Shown: positions 1 to 6,321 of the stretch, piece after piece
Numbering within the stretch: position 1 is the first letter of the stretch
How the letters are laid out: each line of letters opens with the position of its first letter
Source: JBBQWZ01 sp043788745
GTDB taxonomy: Bacteria > Acidobacteriota > Terriglobia > Bryobacterales > Bryobacteraceae
NCBI GenBank assembly: GCA_043788745.1
Contig: JAYVTO010000234.1
Coordinates: forward strand, 1-8,275
Length of the DNA stretch: 8,275 nucleotides
Direction: 5' to 3'
Made by a program: the position numbers and the translations under genes
Notes under the pieces: generated by a model
What the model was told of the DNA's origin: nothing
Databases searched by the model: none
What the model saw: the letters and a program-made list of their open reading frames with translations, nothing else

Positions 1-2
1 TA

Positions 3-24
3 GGTCGGACCGCCAGGTCCGACC
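3..24. repeat. Perfect 9-bp inverted repeat
   Basis: GGTCGGACC (3-11) and GGTCCGACC (16-24) are exact reverse complements around the loop GCCA. No T-tract follows, so this is not a standard intrinsic terminator. It may be an extragenic palindrome or the remnant of an upstream gene's 3' structure; the upstream gene is outside the window. Confidence 0.6.
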
Positions 25-32
25 CCAGTCCA

Positions 33-77
33 GCGACCGCACGAAGCCCGACGGAGTAGGGTGCAGTAAGCGGTCGC
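33..77. repeat. 8-bp inverted repeat with long loop
   Basis: GCGACCGC (33-40) and GCGGTCGC (70-77) are exact reverse complements separated by 29 bases. It sits between the 3-24 and 96-115 palindromes. No function can be assigned; an operator or part of a structured transcript are both possible. Confidence 0.4.
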
Positions 78-95
78 CGTACGCTGCCTCTCTAA

Positions 96-120
96 CCCCG
101 CCCGTCAGGGCGGGGATTTT
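96..120 (+). terminator. Terminator-like hairpin, also a repeat-family member
   Basis: CCCCGCCC (96-103), loop GTCA, GGGCGGGG (108-115), then ATTTT (116-120). The 8-bp all-GC stem followed by four T on the + strand looks like a short intrinsic terminator for a gene left of the window. The T-tract is short. The string CAGGGCGGGGA (106-116) recurs exactly at 8025-8035 in another gap, so the hairpin may instead belong to a dispersed repeat family. Confidence 0.45.
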
Positions 121-182
121 CACTCCCCATCTCCCCACGGGAGCGCTTCTACTCCCAAGCTCCCAGCGGGCGCGTCTCTAAC

Positions 183-1031
183 GTGACCCGCGCCGAAGTC
201 GACTCACTCAACGCACTCCCCGTCGACGAACTCCGCCGCGCCGCACGCATCCCCTTTCGCCTCCTCGAAGACATCCCCGCCGTCCTCGACGACCTGGCCG
301 ACTCCATCGTCAACACCATCCGGGCGAACAACGCCGCGCGCCTTATCCTCCCCGTCGGACCCGTCGCGCACTACGCCCGAGTCGCCGAAATCTGCAACCG
401 CGAGCGCATCAGTTGGCGCAATGTCTACTCCTTCAACATGGACGAGTTCCTCGACTGGCAAGCGCGCCCGATCCCCGTCGAACACCCGCTCAGTTTTGAA
501 GGCTTCCTGCGCCGCGAACTCTTCGCGAAGCTCGACACCGATCTTCGCATCCCCGAGGACCACTGCTTCTTCCCGCACCCCTTCCGCCCCGACGCAATGG
601 GCGAAGCGATCGACCGCGTCGGAGGCATCGACGTCTGCTACGGCGGCATCGGCTACCACGGCCACATCGCCTTTAACGAACCGCCCCTCTCGCGCTGGTA
701 CGAGATCTCCGTCGAGGAACTGAAGAATTCCGTGACGCGCGTGGTCGCTCTCGGCGACGACTCCATCGTCGTCCAGAGCATCAACTCCGCCGGAGGCAGT
801 CCCTCGAGCATTCCGCCGATGGCCGTCACTCTCGGCATGCGCGAAATCCTCGCCGCGCGCAAGATCCGCCTCTACTGTGCCGGCGGACAGCGGCATCGCG
901 CTGTCTTCCGCAGGACTGTCGCCGGAGCGCAATCCAGCGCCTTTCCCAGCACGCTCGTCCAAGTCCACCCGGACGCCGAAGTCATCACCGATCGTGCGAC
1001 GGCGGAACCAATCCGCCCCGGCTTACTATAA
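183..1031 (+). CDS. NagB-family sugar-phosphate isomerase/deaminase homologue
   Basis: The 282-aa product resembles glucosamine-6-phosphate deaminase (NagB, about 265 aa), a cytoplasmic enzyme that turns glucosamine-6-P into fructose-6-P and ammonia. Visible motifs are NMDEF (85-89, Asp87 matching the catalytic Asp72 of E. coli NagB), GGIGYHGHIAFNEP (154-167, His161 and Glu166 matching His143 and Glu148), and a C-terminal LVQVHPDAEVITD (258-270). Two ligand-site positions differ: the general-base Asp141 of E. coli is His159 here, and the phosphate-site Lys208 aligns with Arg237. Deaminase activity is therefore doubtful; isomerase or lactonase-like chemistry on another sugar phosphate is possible. 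The start is uncertain: GTG 183 has no clear Shine-Dalgarno and the frame stays open well upstream, but the family N-terminus fits. It lies 14 bp before the transporter, probably co-transcribed. The family call is firm, the substrate is not. Confidence 0.8.
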   Translation: MTRAEVDSLNALPVDELRRAARIPFRLLEDIPAVLDDLADSIVNTIRANNAARLILPVGPVAHYARVAEICNRERISWRNVYSFNMDEFLDWQARPIPVEHPLSFEGFLRRELFAKLDTDLRIPEDHCFFPHPFRPDAMGEAIDRVGGIDVCYGGIGYHGHIAFNEPPLSRWYEISVEELKNSVTRVVALGDDSIVVQSINSAGGSPSSIPPMAVTLGMREILAARKIRLYCAGGQRHRAVFRRTVAGAQSSAFPSTLVQVHPDAEVITDRATAEPIRPGLL

Positions 1032-1045
1032 GAGGACCGTCCAAG

Positions 1046-2317
1046 ATGACCACGCCAGTCCTCAACACCGACGCCGCCATGCCGCCCGTCTACAAACAGG
1101 TGCGCTGGTGGATTCTCGGACTGCTGCTGCTCATCACCGTTATCAACTTCGTCGACCGCCAGGCGCTCTCCGTCGTCGCGCCAATCCTGCGCGAGAAGTT
1201 CCATCTCAGCGCCACCGACTACGGCCAGATCGTCGCCGGCTTCACCTTCGGCCTCCTCGTCGGCGAGTTCCCCATGGGCTGGCTGTCGGATCGCTTCGGA
1301 GTCCGCCGCGTCCTCTCGCTCGCCGTCATCTGGTGGTCGACCGGCAACGCCTTGCACGCGCTCGCCGGATCGAAATGGCAGTTCGCGTCGCTGCGCTTCT
1401 GGCTCGGCACCGGCGAATGCGCCAACTATTCCGGAGGCGTCAAAGTCGTCTCCCAGTGGTTCCCGCCCAAGGAACGGGCCTTCGCCGCGGGCGTCTTCAA
1501 CGGCGGAGCAACGTTAGGTTCGATGATCGCGCCGCCGCTGCTCGTCTTAATCACAACTACCCTCGGCTGGCAGATGGCCTTCGTCGTCCCCAGCGTCCTC
1601 GGCGTCTTCTGGGTCTTCGCGTGGAGAGCCGTCTACTACACGCCGGAGCAACATCCGCATCTCGGTGCCGCCGAAGCCGCCTACATCCAAACGGATCGCG
1701 TCGAGCACGAAGTCGAAGCGCCGTCCAATCTCCAACTCCTCGCGCGCCGCGACGTCTGGGCCTTGATGATGCTGCGCATGATCGCCGGACCCGTCTCGCA
1801 GTTCTACATCTTCTGGCTCCCCGAATATCTTTATAGAGAGCGCGGACTCAGCCTCGCCTCCATCGGCCTCTTCGCCTGGATTCCGTTCTTCTTTGGGGAC
1901 GTCGGCAGCATCGGCGGCGGCTGGCTCGCCGGCCGCTTTATCCGCGCCGGCTGGAGCGTCACGCAAGCCCGCAATGTTTGTATGGGCCTCGGCGCGGCCT
2001 TGTGTTTATTGGGCTTCGGCGTCACCTCGGCAACCTCGGCCAACAGCGCCCTCGCCTACATCTGCGTTGTGCTGCTGGGCCACTACGGCATGTCGGCGAA
2101 TTTCTTCGCCCGCATCTCGGACCTCATGCCCGGCCCCGCCGTCAGCCGCGTCACCGGCCTCACCGGAATCGCCCAAGGCGTCAGCGGCTTCGGCTTCCCG
2201 CTCCTCACCGGCTTCCTCATCGACCACTTCGGCTACACCCCGGTCTTCGCCCTCACGGCCATCATGCCCATCACCGGCGTCGCCGTCCTCTTCTTCCTAA
2301 CGAGGAATCGTAAATGA
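1046..2317 (+). CDS. MFS anion-sugar transporter, ACS/ExuT (hexuronate) type
   Basis: A 423-aa inner-membrane major facilitator protein, usual length for the anion:cation symporter family that includes E. coli hexuronate transporter ExuT. Hydrophobic segments run throughout, starting with residues 21-35. Family signatures are INFVDRQ (33-39, end of helix 1), GWLSDRFGVRR (78-88, the loop 2-3 motif), QWFPPKERAFAAGVFN (137-152), and GWQMAF (174-179), all closely matching ExuT. Members import acidic sugars or sugar acids (glucuronate, galacturonate, galactonate) with protons, so the cluster's substrate is probably an anionic sugar; sulfoquinovose, also anionic, would fit. The start at 1046 is supported by AGAGGA at 1031-1036. 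It follows the NagB-like gene by 14 bp and is followed by a 385-bp gap before the next gene. Family assignment is strong; the exact substrate is inference. Confidence 0.9.
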   Translation: MTTPVLNTDAAMPPVYKQVRWWILGLLLLITVINFVDRQALSVVAPILREKFHLSATDYGQIVAGFTFGLLVGEFPMGWLSDRFGVRRVLSLAVIWWSTGNALHALAGSKWQFASLRFWLGTGECANYSGGVKVVSQWFPPKERAFAAGVFNGGATLGSMIAPPLLVLITTTLGWQMAFVVPSVLGVFWVFAWRAVYYTPEQHPHLGAAEAAYIQTDRVEHEVEAPSNLQLLARRDVWALMMLRMIAGPVSQFYIFWLPEYLYRERGLSLASIGLFAWIPFFFGDVGSIGGGWLAGRFIRAGWSVTQARNVCMGLGAALCLLGFGVTSATSANSALAYICVVLLGHYGMSANFFARISDLMPGPAVSRVTGLTGIAQGVSGFGFPLLTGFLIDHFGYTPVFALTAIMPITGVAVLFFLTRNRK

Positions 2318-2332
2318 CAAAGCCCCAACGAG

Positions 2333-2352
2333 GCGCGACCGGAAGGTCGCGC
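2333..2352. repeat. 8-bp hairpin with GGAA tetraloop
   Basis: GCGCGACC (2333-2340), GGAA (2341-2344), GGTCGCGC (2345-2352): a perfect 8-bp stem closed by a GNRA-class tetraloop, starting 16 bases after the transporter stop. No T-tract follows. It could stabilise the 3' end of the nagB-like/transporter transcript or be an extragenic palindrome. Confidence 0.6.
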
Positions 2353-2364
2353 GTACTAACTCCG

Positions 2365-2396
2365 AAACGCCATCGCCCTCAGCTACCGCGAACGAA
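2365..2396 (+). repeat. 32-bp direct repeat, copy 1
   Basis: Begins AAACGCCATCGC and ends ACCGCGAACGAA. It matches 2592-2623 at 30 of 32 positions. The 3' part (from 2386) is a decayed member of the CCGC-GA hairpin family: CCGC GA AC at 2386-2393, with a longer disrupted loop before GCGG at 2406-2409. Confidence 0.7.
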
Positions 2397-2478
2397 GTCA
2401 GAGACGCGGCTGCGCGTCATGACCGCCATGAACCAGCACGGCACGCCACTAGGCAAGACGAAAGGCGCCAAATCCGAG

Positions 2479-2517
2479 CCGCGACCAAAGCGGCCCGAAG
2501 GGCCGCGTCGGGAGCGG
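2479..2517 (+). repeat. Repeat hairpin with a second hairpin in its loop
   Basis: The outer part follows the window's repeat family: CCGC (2479-2482), GA, CC (2485-2486), then GG (2510-2511), GA, GCGG (2514-2517). The tetraloop is replaced by AAA, a perfect 7-bp hairpin GCGGCCC/GAA/GGGCCGC (2490-2506), and GTC. One copy therefore appears expanded by about 20 bases in its loop. Confidence 0.5.
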
Positions 2518-2591
2518 ATTCACCAGCCGGCGGCCCGTCCCGCTGCTGCCAATATTCAACAACCTACAAGGTGTTTCATCAACAGTGAGCA

Positions 2592-2623
2592 AAACGCCAT
2601 CGCGCTCAGCCACCGCGAACGAA
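2592..2623 (+). repeat. 32-bp direct repeat, copy 2
   Basis: This is the second copy of the 2365-2396 sequence, differing at two positions. Its 3' part overlaps a degenerate 19-base hairpin unit (2613-2631: CCGC GA AC GAA CT GA GCGG). GCTCAG (2604-2609) and CTGAGC (2624-2629) are also exact reverse complements, so two competing folds are possible. Confidence 0.7.
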
Positions 2624-2670
2624 CTGAGCGGACCCCGCTAACCCCGGTTGTAAACCCGCAAAGCCCAACG

Positions 2671-2684
2671 CAACGACAGCGTTG
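2671..2684 (+). promoter_or_regulatory. Small hairpin just before the ALDH ribosome binding site
   Basis: CAACG (2671-2675), loop ACAG, CGTTG (2680-2684), extendable by one G-T pair. It ends 7 bases before the AAGGAA ribosome binding site (2692-2697) of the aldehyde dehydrogenase gene. A leader structure affecting translation is possible, but the stem is short. Confidence 0.3.
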
Positions 2685-2702
2685 TACGGTTAAGGAAATC
2701 CC

Positions 2703-4142
2703 ATGCCGACCTCATCGCACGTAGAATCCTTTCCTATGTTCATCGGCGGTGAACCCGTCGAGACCGACCAACTCTTCGACGTCCGCCTTCCCTACGACGG
2801 AACCCTCGTCGCGCAAGTCCACGAGGCCGACGAAGACACCCTGAACGACGCCGTTGCCGCCGCTCGCGAAGGCGCCAAGGCCATGGCGAAGCTGACCGCC
2901 TTCGAACGCGCCGAACTCCTCACGCGCGTCCACGACATCGTCCGTCGCGACGTCGCCGAATACACCCGCCTCATCTGCATGGAAACCGGCAAGCCCATCA
3001 AAGAGGCCCGCGTCGAGGCCGAGCGCAGCCAGCAAACGCTCATCGCCTGCGCCATCGAGGCCCGCCAGTTGCACGGCGAAGTCATCCCCATCGACGCCGC
3101 GCCCATCGGCAAAGGCCGCATGGCAATGACCGTCCGCGAACCCGTCGGAGTCATCGGCGCAATTACGCCCTTCAACGTGCCGATGAACCTCGCACTGCAC
3201 AAAGCAGGCCCCGCCCTCGCCGCAGGCAACGCCGTCATCCACAAGCCGGCCGAAAAGACGCCCCTCTCCGCCAGCCGCCTCGCGCAAGCCTTCGCCGAAG
3301 CCGGAGCACCCAAGGGCGCCTACAACGTCGTCCACGGCATGGGTCCGGCTCTCGGCCCCAAGATGGCCGCGCACCCAGGCATCGACATGTTGACCTTCAC
3401 CGGCAGCGTTGCCGTCGGCCAGGCGCTCAAAGCCGCCGCCGGATTCAAACGCGTCACGCTTGAGCTCGGCAGCAACTCCGCCGCCATCGTCGCCGACGAT
3501 GCCGATCTCGATTGGGCCGTTGCCCGCTGCACGCCCGGCGCCTTCGCGCACAGCGGCCAGGTCTGCATTTCCGTGCAGCGCATTTACGCGCACGAATCGA
3601 TTCTCGACGAGTTCCTCGCGCGCTACGTCGCCGCTGCATCCGCGCTCAAAGTCGGCCACCCGTTCGAAGAAACCACGGACATCTCTTCGCTCATTACGGA
3701 AGCCGCCGCCGAGCGCGTCGAGTCCTGGATCAAAGAAGCCGTCGCCGGAGGCGCGAGTGTTCTCACCGGCGGCACGCGCAGCCGCGCCACCATCGCCCCA
3801 ACCATCGTCGTCGGAGCCGCCAATACGGCGCGGCTCTCCTGCGAGGAAGTCTTCGGCCCCGTCGTCGTCGTCCACCCGTATAAAGACTTCGACGAAGCCA
3901 TCGCGCAAGTCAACAATACGCCCTATGGCTTGCAGGCCGGCGTCTTCTCGCGCAACATCGAGCGCGCCTTTTCGGCCGCCCGCGCCATCCGCTGCGGTGG
4001 CGTCATGATCAACGACACACCGATGTTCCGCGCCGACCATATGCCCTATGGCGGCGTCAAGCAAAGCGGCATCGGCCGCGAAGGCCCGAAGTACGCCATC
4101 GAAGAAATGACGGATTTGAAGGTGATTGTATGGAAAGTCTAA
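2703..4142 (+). CDS. NAD(P)-dependent aldehyde dehydrogenase
   Basis: A 479-aa, full-length member of the aldehyde dehydrogenase superfamily, which oxidises an aldehyde to its acid in the cytoplasm. All catalytic elements are present: TPFNVP (155-160, Asn158), HKPAEKTP (180-187, Lys181 of the cofactor site), FTGSVAVG (232-239), LELGSNS (253-259, Glu254 general base), GQVC (285-288, nucleophile Cys288), and EEVFGP (381-386). The C-terminal DHMPYGGVKQSGIGREG (445-461) resembles the lactaldehyde, phosphonoacetaldehyde and non-phosphorylating glyceraldehyde-P dehydrogenase branch, so a small C2-C3 aldehyde is likely. If the cluster uses sulfoquinovose, 3-sulfolactaldehyde would be the substrate. 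The start at 2703 is set by AAGGAA at 2692-2697; the alternative ATG at 2736 has no clear site. It overlaps the next gene by 13 bp, so the two are probably translationally coupled. The enzyme class is certain, the substrate inferred. Confidence 0.93.
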   Translation: MPTSSHVESFPMFIGGEPVETDQLFDVRLPYDGTLVAQVHEADEDTLNDAVAAAREGAKAMAKLTAFERAELLTRVHDIVRRDVAEYTRLICMETGKPIKEARVEAERSQQTLIACAIEARQLHGEVIPIDAAPIGKGRMAMTVREPVGVIGAITPFNVPMNLALHKAGPALAAGNAVIHKPAEKTPLSASRLAQAFAEAGAPKGAYNVVHGMGPALGPKMAAHPGIDMLTFTGSVAVGQALKAAAGFKRVTLELGSNSAAIVADDADLDWAVARCTPGAFAHSGQVCISVQRIYAHESILDEFLARYVAAASALKVGHPFEETTDISSLITEAAAERVESWIKEAVAGGASVLTGGTRSRATIAPTIVVGAANTARLSCEEVFGPVVVVHPYKDFDEAIAQVNNTPYGLQAGVFSRNIERAFSAARAIRCGGVMINDTPMFRADHMPYGGVKQSGIGREGPKYAIEEMTDLKVIVWKV

Positions 4143-4990
4143 TCACGCGCCGTACGGCTCTCGCGGCACTCGCCGCCACTCCGCTGCTTGCCGCCGGCAA
4201 GCAGCCCAAGCCTGGCGCGCAAACCAACGCCTGGCAAATCGCCAACTTTGACGATCTCATCGGAGTCCTCGAACGCATGAACGGCCTCGGCTATGAGGGC
4301 TTCGAAACCTCGTTCCGCAATGTGCAAATGCACTTTGATAAGCCCACCACCGCGAACGTCCGCCTCATCAACAGCGGCCTGCGCTTCGTCAACATCCACA
4401 TCTTTATGGATAAATACGACGACGCAACGCGCATCGCGCCAGCCGATCTCATCGAGCGCGTGGCAAAAGGCGGCGCAGCCCTCGGAGCCTCGTCTCTCGT
4501 CCTCAGCGGCGGCCCCTGCATGGAGAACGGCACGTTGAACCAGGCTGCCGCCGCGGCAAAATCGAAGGCGTTGAATCGCGCCGGCAAGCTCTGCCGCGAC
4601 CTCGGAATCTCGGCCGCTTATCACAATCACGGCCCGGAGTTCGCCGCCGGCAGCGTCGAAATCGAAGCGCTCCTGCAGCAGACCAACCCCAAGCTCGTGA
4701 AGTTCGTCATCGACGCCGGTCACGCCTTCCGCGCCGGCGGTGACGTTCCGAAGTTCTTCGCCAAGCACCACGCCCGCATCGCAGGAATGCACCTCCGCGA
4801 TTTCCATAACGGCGAGCAAGTCATCCTCGGCGAAGGCGATTTCAAGCTGGCGCCAGTCGCCGCGGCCGTGAGAAAAGCAAACTGGGACGGCTGGCTCTTC
4901 AACGAAGAAGAGCGCCTGAGCGGAGTCAAGCTAGCCGAAACCGCAATTAAACCATCCCGAGCTCACATGAAGAAGATCTTCGGAGTCTGA
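4130..4990 (+). CDS. Exported sugar phosphate isomerase/epimerase-like TIM barrel (AP-endonuclease 2 family)
   Basis: A 286-aa protein of the xylose-isomerase-like TIM-barrel family (relatives IolE, IolI, Hyi). It probably isomerises, epimerises or dehydrates a sugar or keto-sugar using a divalent metal. Candidate metal and active-site residues are Glu59 (GFETSF), His165/His167/Glu170 (YHNHGPEF), Asp195/His198 (VIDAGH), His221 and Asp224 (GMHLRDFH), and Glu259/Glu260. The N-terminus ITRRTALAALAATPLLAAG (5-23) has paired arginines then a hydrophobic run, fitting a Tat-type signal, so the enzyme probably acts in the periplasm or at the membrane. Such exported members are, from memory, common in Solibacter-like and planctomycete genomes. 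GAAGGTG at 4118-4124 serves the ATG at 4130, which lies inside the dehydrogenase gene. A repeat array follows the stop. The exact reaction cannot be read from the sequence. Confidence 0.85.
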   Translation: MESLITRRTALAALAATPLLAAGKQPKPGAQTNAWQIANFDDLIGVLERMNGLGYEGFETSFRNVQMHFDKPTTANVRLINSGLRFVNIHIFMDKYDDATRIAPADLIERVAKGGAALGASSLVLSGGPCMENGTLNQAAAAAKSKALNRAGKLCRDLGISAAYHNHGPEFAAGSVEIEALLQQTNPKLVKFVIDAGHAFRAGGDVPKFFAKHHARIAGMHLRDFHNGEQVILGEGDFKLAPVAAAVRKANWDGWLFNEEERLSGVKLAETAIKPSRAHMKKIFGV

Positions 4991-4995
4991 ATGAA

Positions 4996-5088
4996 GTAAG
5001 GAGCGAGCGACCACAAGTCCCGAAGAACCGCGAGCGTAAGCGAGCGGGCGACCACAAACCGCGAAGAACCGCGAGCGTAAGCGAGCGG
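4996..5088 (+). repeat. Tandem array of the CCGCGAGCGTAAGCGAGCGG repeat
   Basis: Two perfect 20-base units (5028-5047, 5069-5088), each preceded by CGAAGAA, are spaced 41 bp apart. A partial copy (GTAAGGAGCGAGCG from 4996) and the shared linker CGACCACAA make this an approximate 41-bp tandem repeat with about two and a half units. It fills most of the 140-bp gap between the isomerase and Gfo/Idh genes. Each unit can fold as CCGC/GCGG, tandem G-A, GC/GC and a GTAA loop. Reverse-strand translation gives the peptide SLTLAVL, which I take to be an artefact of this repeat. Confidence 0.85.
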
Positions 5089-5130
5089 GAGCAGTTCAAT
5101 CGAGCAGCGACGAAGGAACGAGCACACCAA

Positions 5131-6306
5131 ATGAACCGACGCAATTTCATCCGCACCGCGGCATTCACGGCCGCTTCTTACTCCAAGATCCTCGGCGCCA
5201 ACGGCAAGCTCAACATGGCGCTCATCGGCAGCGGACGCCGTGGCCGCGAAGTCATGAAGGCGCTCGTCGACACCGGCCGCGTGCAACTCACCTCCATCTG
5301 CGACCTCTACGACGAACAGCGCAATCGCGGCGTACAGCTACTCGGCAAAGTCGCGCACCAATGCGTCGCGCATGAAGAAGTCCTCGCGCGCGCCGACATC
5401 GACGCCGTCCTCGTCGGCACGGCCGACCACTGGCACCTCGACATCGCGCTCGACGCCATCCGCGCGAAGAAACACATCTATCTCGAAAAGCCCGCCGTGC
5501 ATCGCTTTGAAGAAGGCGCGCCCCTCTACCGCGCCGCCAAGCTCAGCGATCGCGTCGTCTTCGTCGGAACCCAACAACGCTCCGGACCCCACTACATCCG
5601 CGCGAAAGAAGAGATCTTCGAAAACAACAAGCTCGGCAAAGTACTGATGGTGCGCGCGGCCTGGAGCGACTTCGGCTGGCAGGCCCGCCACGTCAAGAAC
5701 GAATCCAAGCCGGCTGGTCTCGATTGGATTCGCTACCTTGGCAAGACGCCCTACTACGACTACGAAAAAGCCCGCTACGATTCCTGGCGCATCTATCCCG
5801 AGTACGGTGGCGGAGTGCTCGCCGACATCCTGAACCACTGGGCGGACGTCGCGCAATGGATGATGAACGACGACAAGCCCCTCGACGCCGTCGCCACCGG
5901 CGGAGTCTATCTTGCGAAAGATGGCCGCGTGAATCCCGATACGGTCAACGCGATTCTGCGCTACCCAACCGGCTGGAACCTGAGCTTTGAATCCACCGTC
6001 TGGCCTGTCGCCACGCCGCGCCCAACCATCGAGTTCCTTGGCACTGAAGGCCAGCTCGATATCGCGCGCACCGACTACGTTCTCCGTCCCAATAAAGGCA
6101 CGCCCATTCAAGTGAAAGCCGAAGGCTCGCTCGAACTCGCCCACGCCAACAACTTCGTCAACGCTTGCCTGCATGGCACAAAGCCCAGCGCTGACATCGG
6201 CATCGGCCTTGCCGGATTACTGCCCTGCCATCTTGCCCGCGCGGCCTATTGGACGGGCAAGCGCGCTCGATATGATGCACAGCGCAACCAGATCATGGCA
6301 GACTGA
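5131..6306 (+). CDS. Tat-type Gfo/Idh/MocA family oxidoreductase
   Basis: A 391-aa protein of the glucose-fructose oxidoreductase/inositol dehydrogenase family, which oxidises sugar or cyclitol hydroxyls with bound or free NAD(P), or in some branches performs NAD-dependent glycoside hydrolysis. The N-terminus MNRRNFIRTAAF (1-12) is a twin-arginine signal, so the mature enzyme is probably periplasmic. The Rossmann motif IGSGRRG is at 32-38, LEKPAVH (118-124) holds the conserved catalytic Lys120, and GGGVLADILNHWADV (226-240) carries the family's Asp232, His236 and Asp239. The start at 5131 has AAGGAA about 12 bases upstream within CGAAGGAACG. It lies 15 bp before the cupin gene and 140 bp after the TIM-barrel gene. 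The pair could convert a glycoside to a keto sugar outside the cytoplasm. In a sulfoquinovose context a GH188-like NAD-dependent glycosidase role is conceivable but untested. Confidence 0.88.
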   Translation: MNRRNFIRTAAFTAASYSKILGANGKLNMALIGSGRRGREVMKALVDTGRVQLTSICDLYDEQRNRGVQLLGKVAHQCVAHEEVLARADIDAVLVGTADHWHLDIALDAIRAKKHIYLEKPAVHRFEEGAPLYRAAKLSDRVVFVGTQQRSGPHYIRAKEEIFENNKLGKVLMVRAAWSDFGWQARHVKNESKPAGLDWIRYLGKTPYYDYEKARYDSWRIYPEYGGGVLADILNHWADVAQWMMNDDKPLDAVATGGVYLAKDGRVNPDTVNAILRYPTGWNLSFESTVWPVATPRPTIEFLGTEGQLDIARTDYVLRPNKGTPIQVKAEGSLELAHANNFVNACLHGTKPSADIGIGLAGLLPCHLARAAYWTGKRARYDAQRNQIMAD

Positions 6307-6321
6307 AGACTGGAATCTGAT

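Larger units (their letters stand above)
2318..2702. other. 385-bp repeat-filled intergenic gap
   Basis: I see no credible gene here. An open frame starts at the ATGA overlapping the transporter stop, but its product is a low-complexity basic protein, most of it translated repeat and hairpin sequence, and it runs into the aldehyde dehydrogenase start. The gap holds palindromes at 2333-2352, 2479-2517 and 2671-2684 and a 32-bp imperfect direct repeat (2365-2396, 2592-2623). A less GC-rich patch near 2550-2590 might contain a promoter for the downstream genes, but I cannot identify -35 and -10 boxes with confidence. Confidence 0.65.

Noticed and set aside
204..968. Long reverse-strand open frame opposite the NagB-like gene
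   Set aside because: It is a GC-rich codon-bias shadow; the + strand product has clear family motifs and the reverse product has none.
2314..2724. 136-codon open frame starting at the ATGA overlapping the transporter stop
   Set aside because: The product is a low-complexity basic protein largely encoded by palindromes and repeats (for example IALSHRERTER from the 2592-2631 repeat), and it runs 22 bases into the aldehyde dehydrogenase, whose own start has a good ribosome binding site.
2712..4064. 450-codon reverse-strand open frame opposite the aldehyde dehydrogenase
   Set aside because: It mirrors a fully motif-supported dehydrogenase gene and its product is a Gly/Asp/Val/Ala-rich antisense pattern without recognisable domains.
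4991..5088. CRISPR-like array
   Set aside because: Only two full repeats 41 bp apart, linkers related to each other rather than unique, and the same unit occurs singly and inverted elsewhere in the window.
4947..5286. Reverse-strand frames containing SLTLAVL and LAYARGS peptides
   Set aside because: These peptides come from translating the 41-bp tandem repeat and are an artefact of the repeat family, not a gene.
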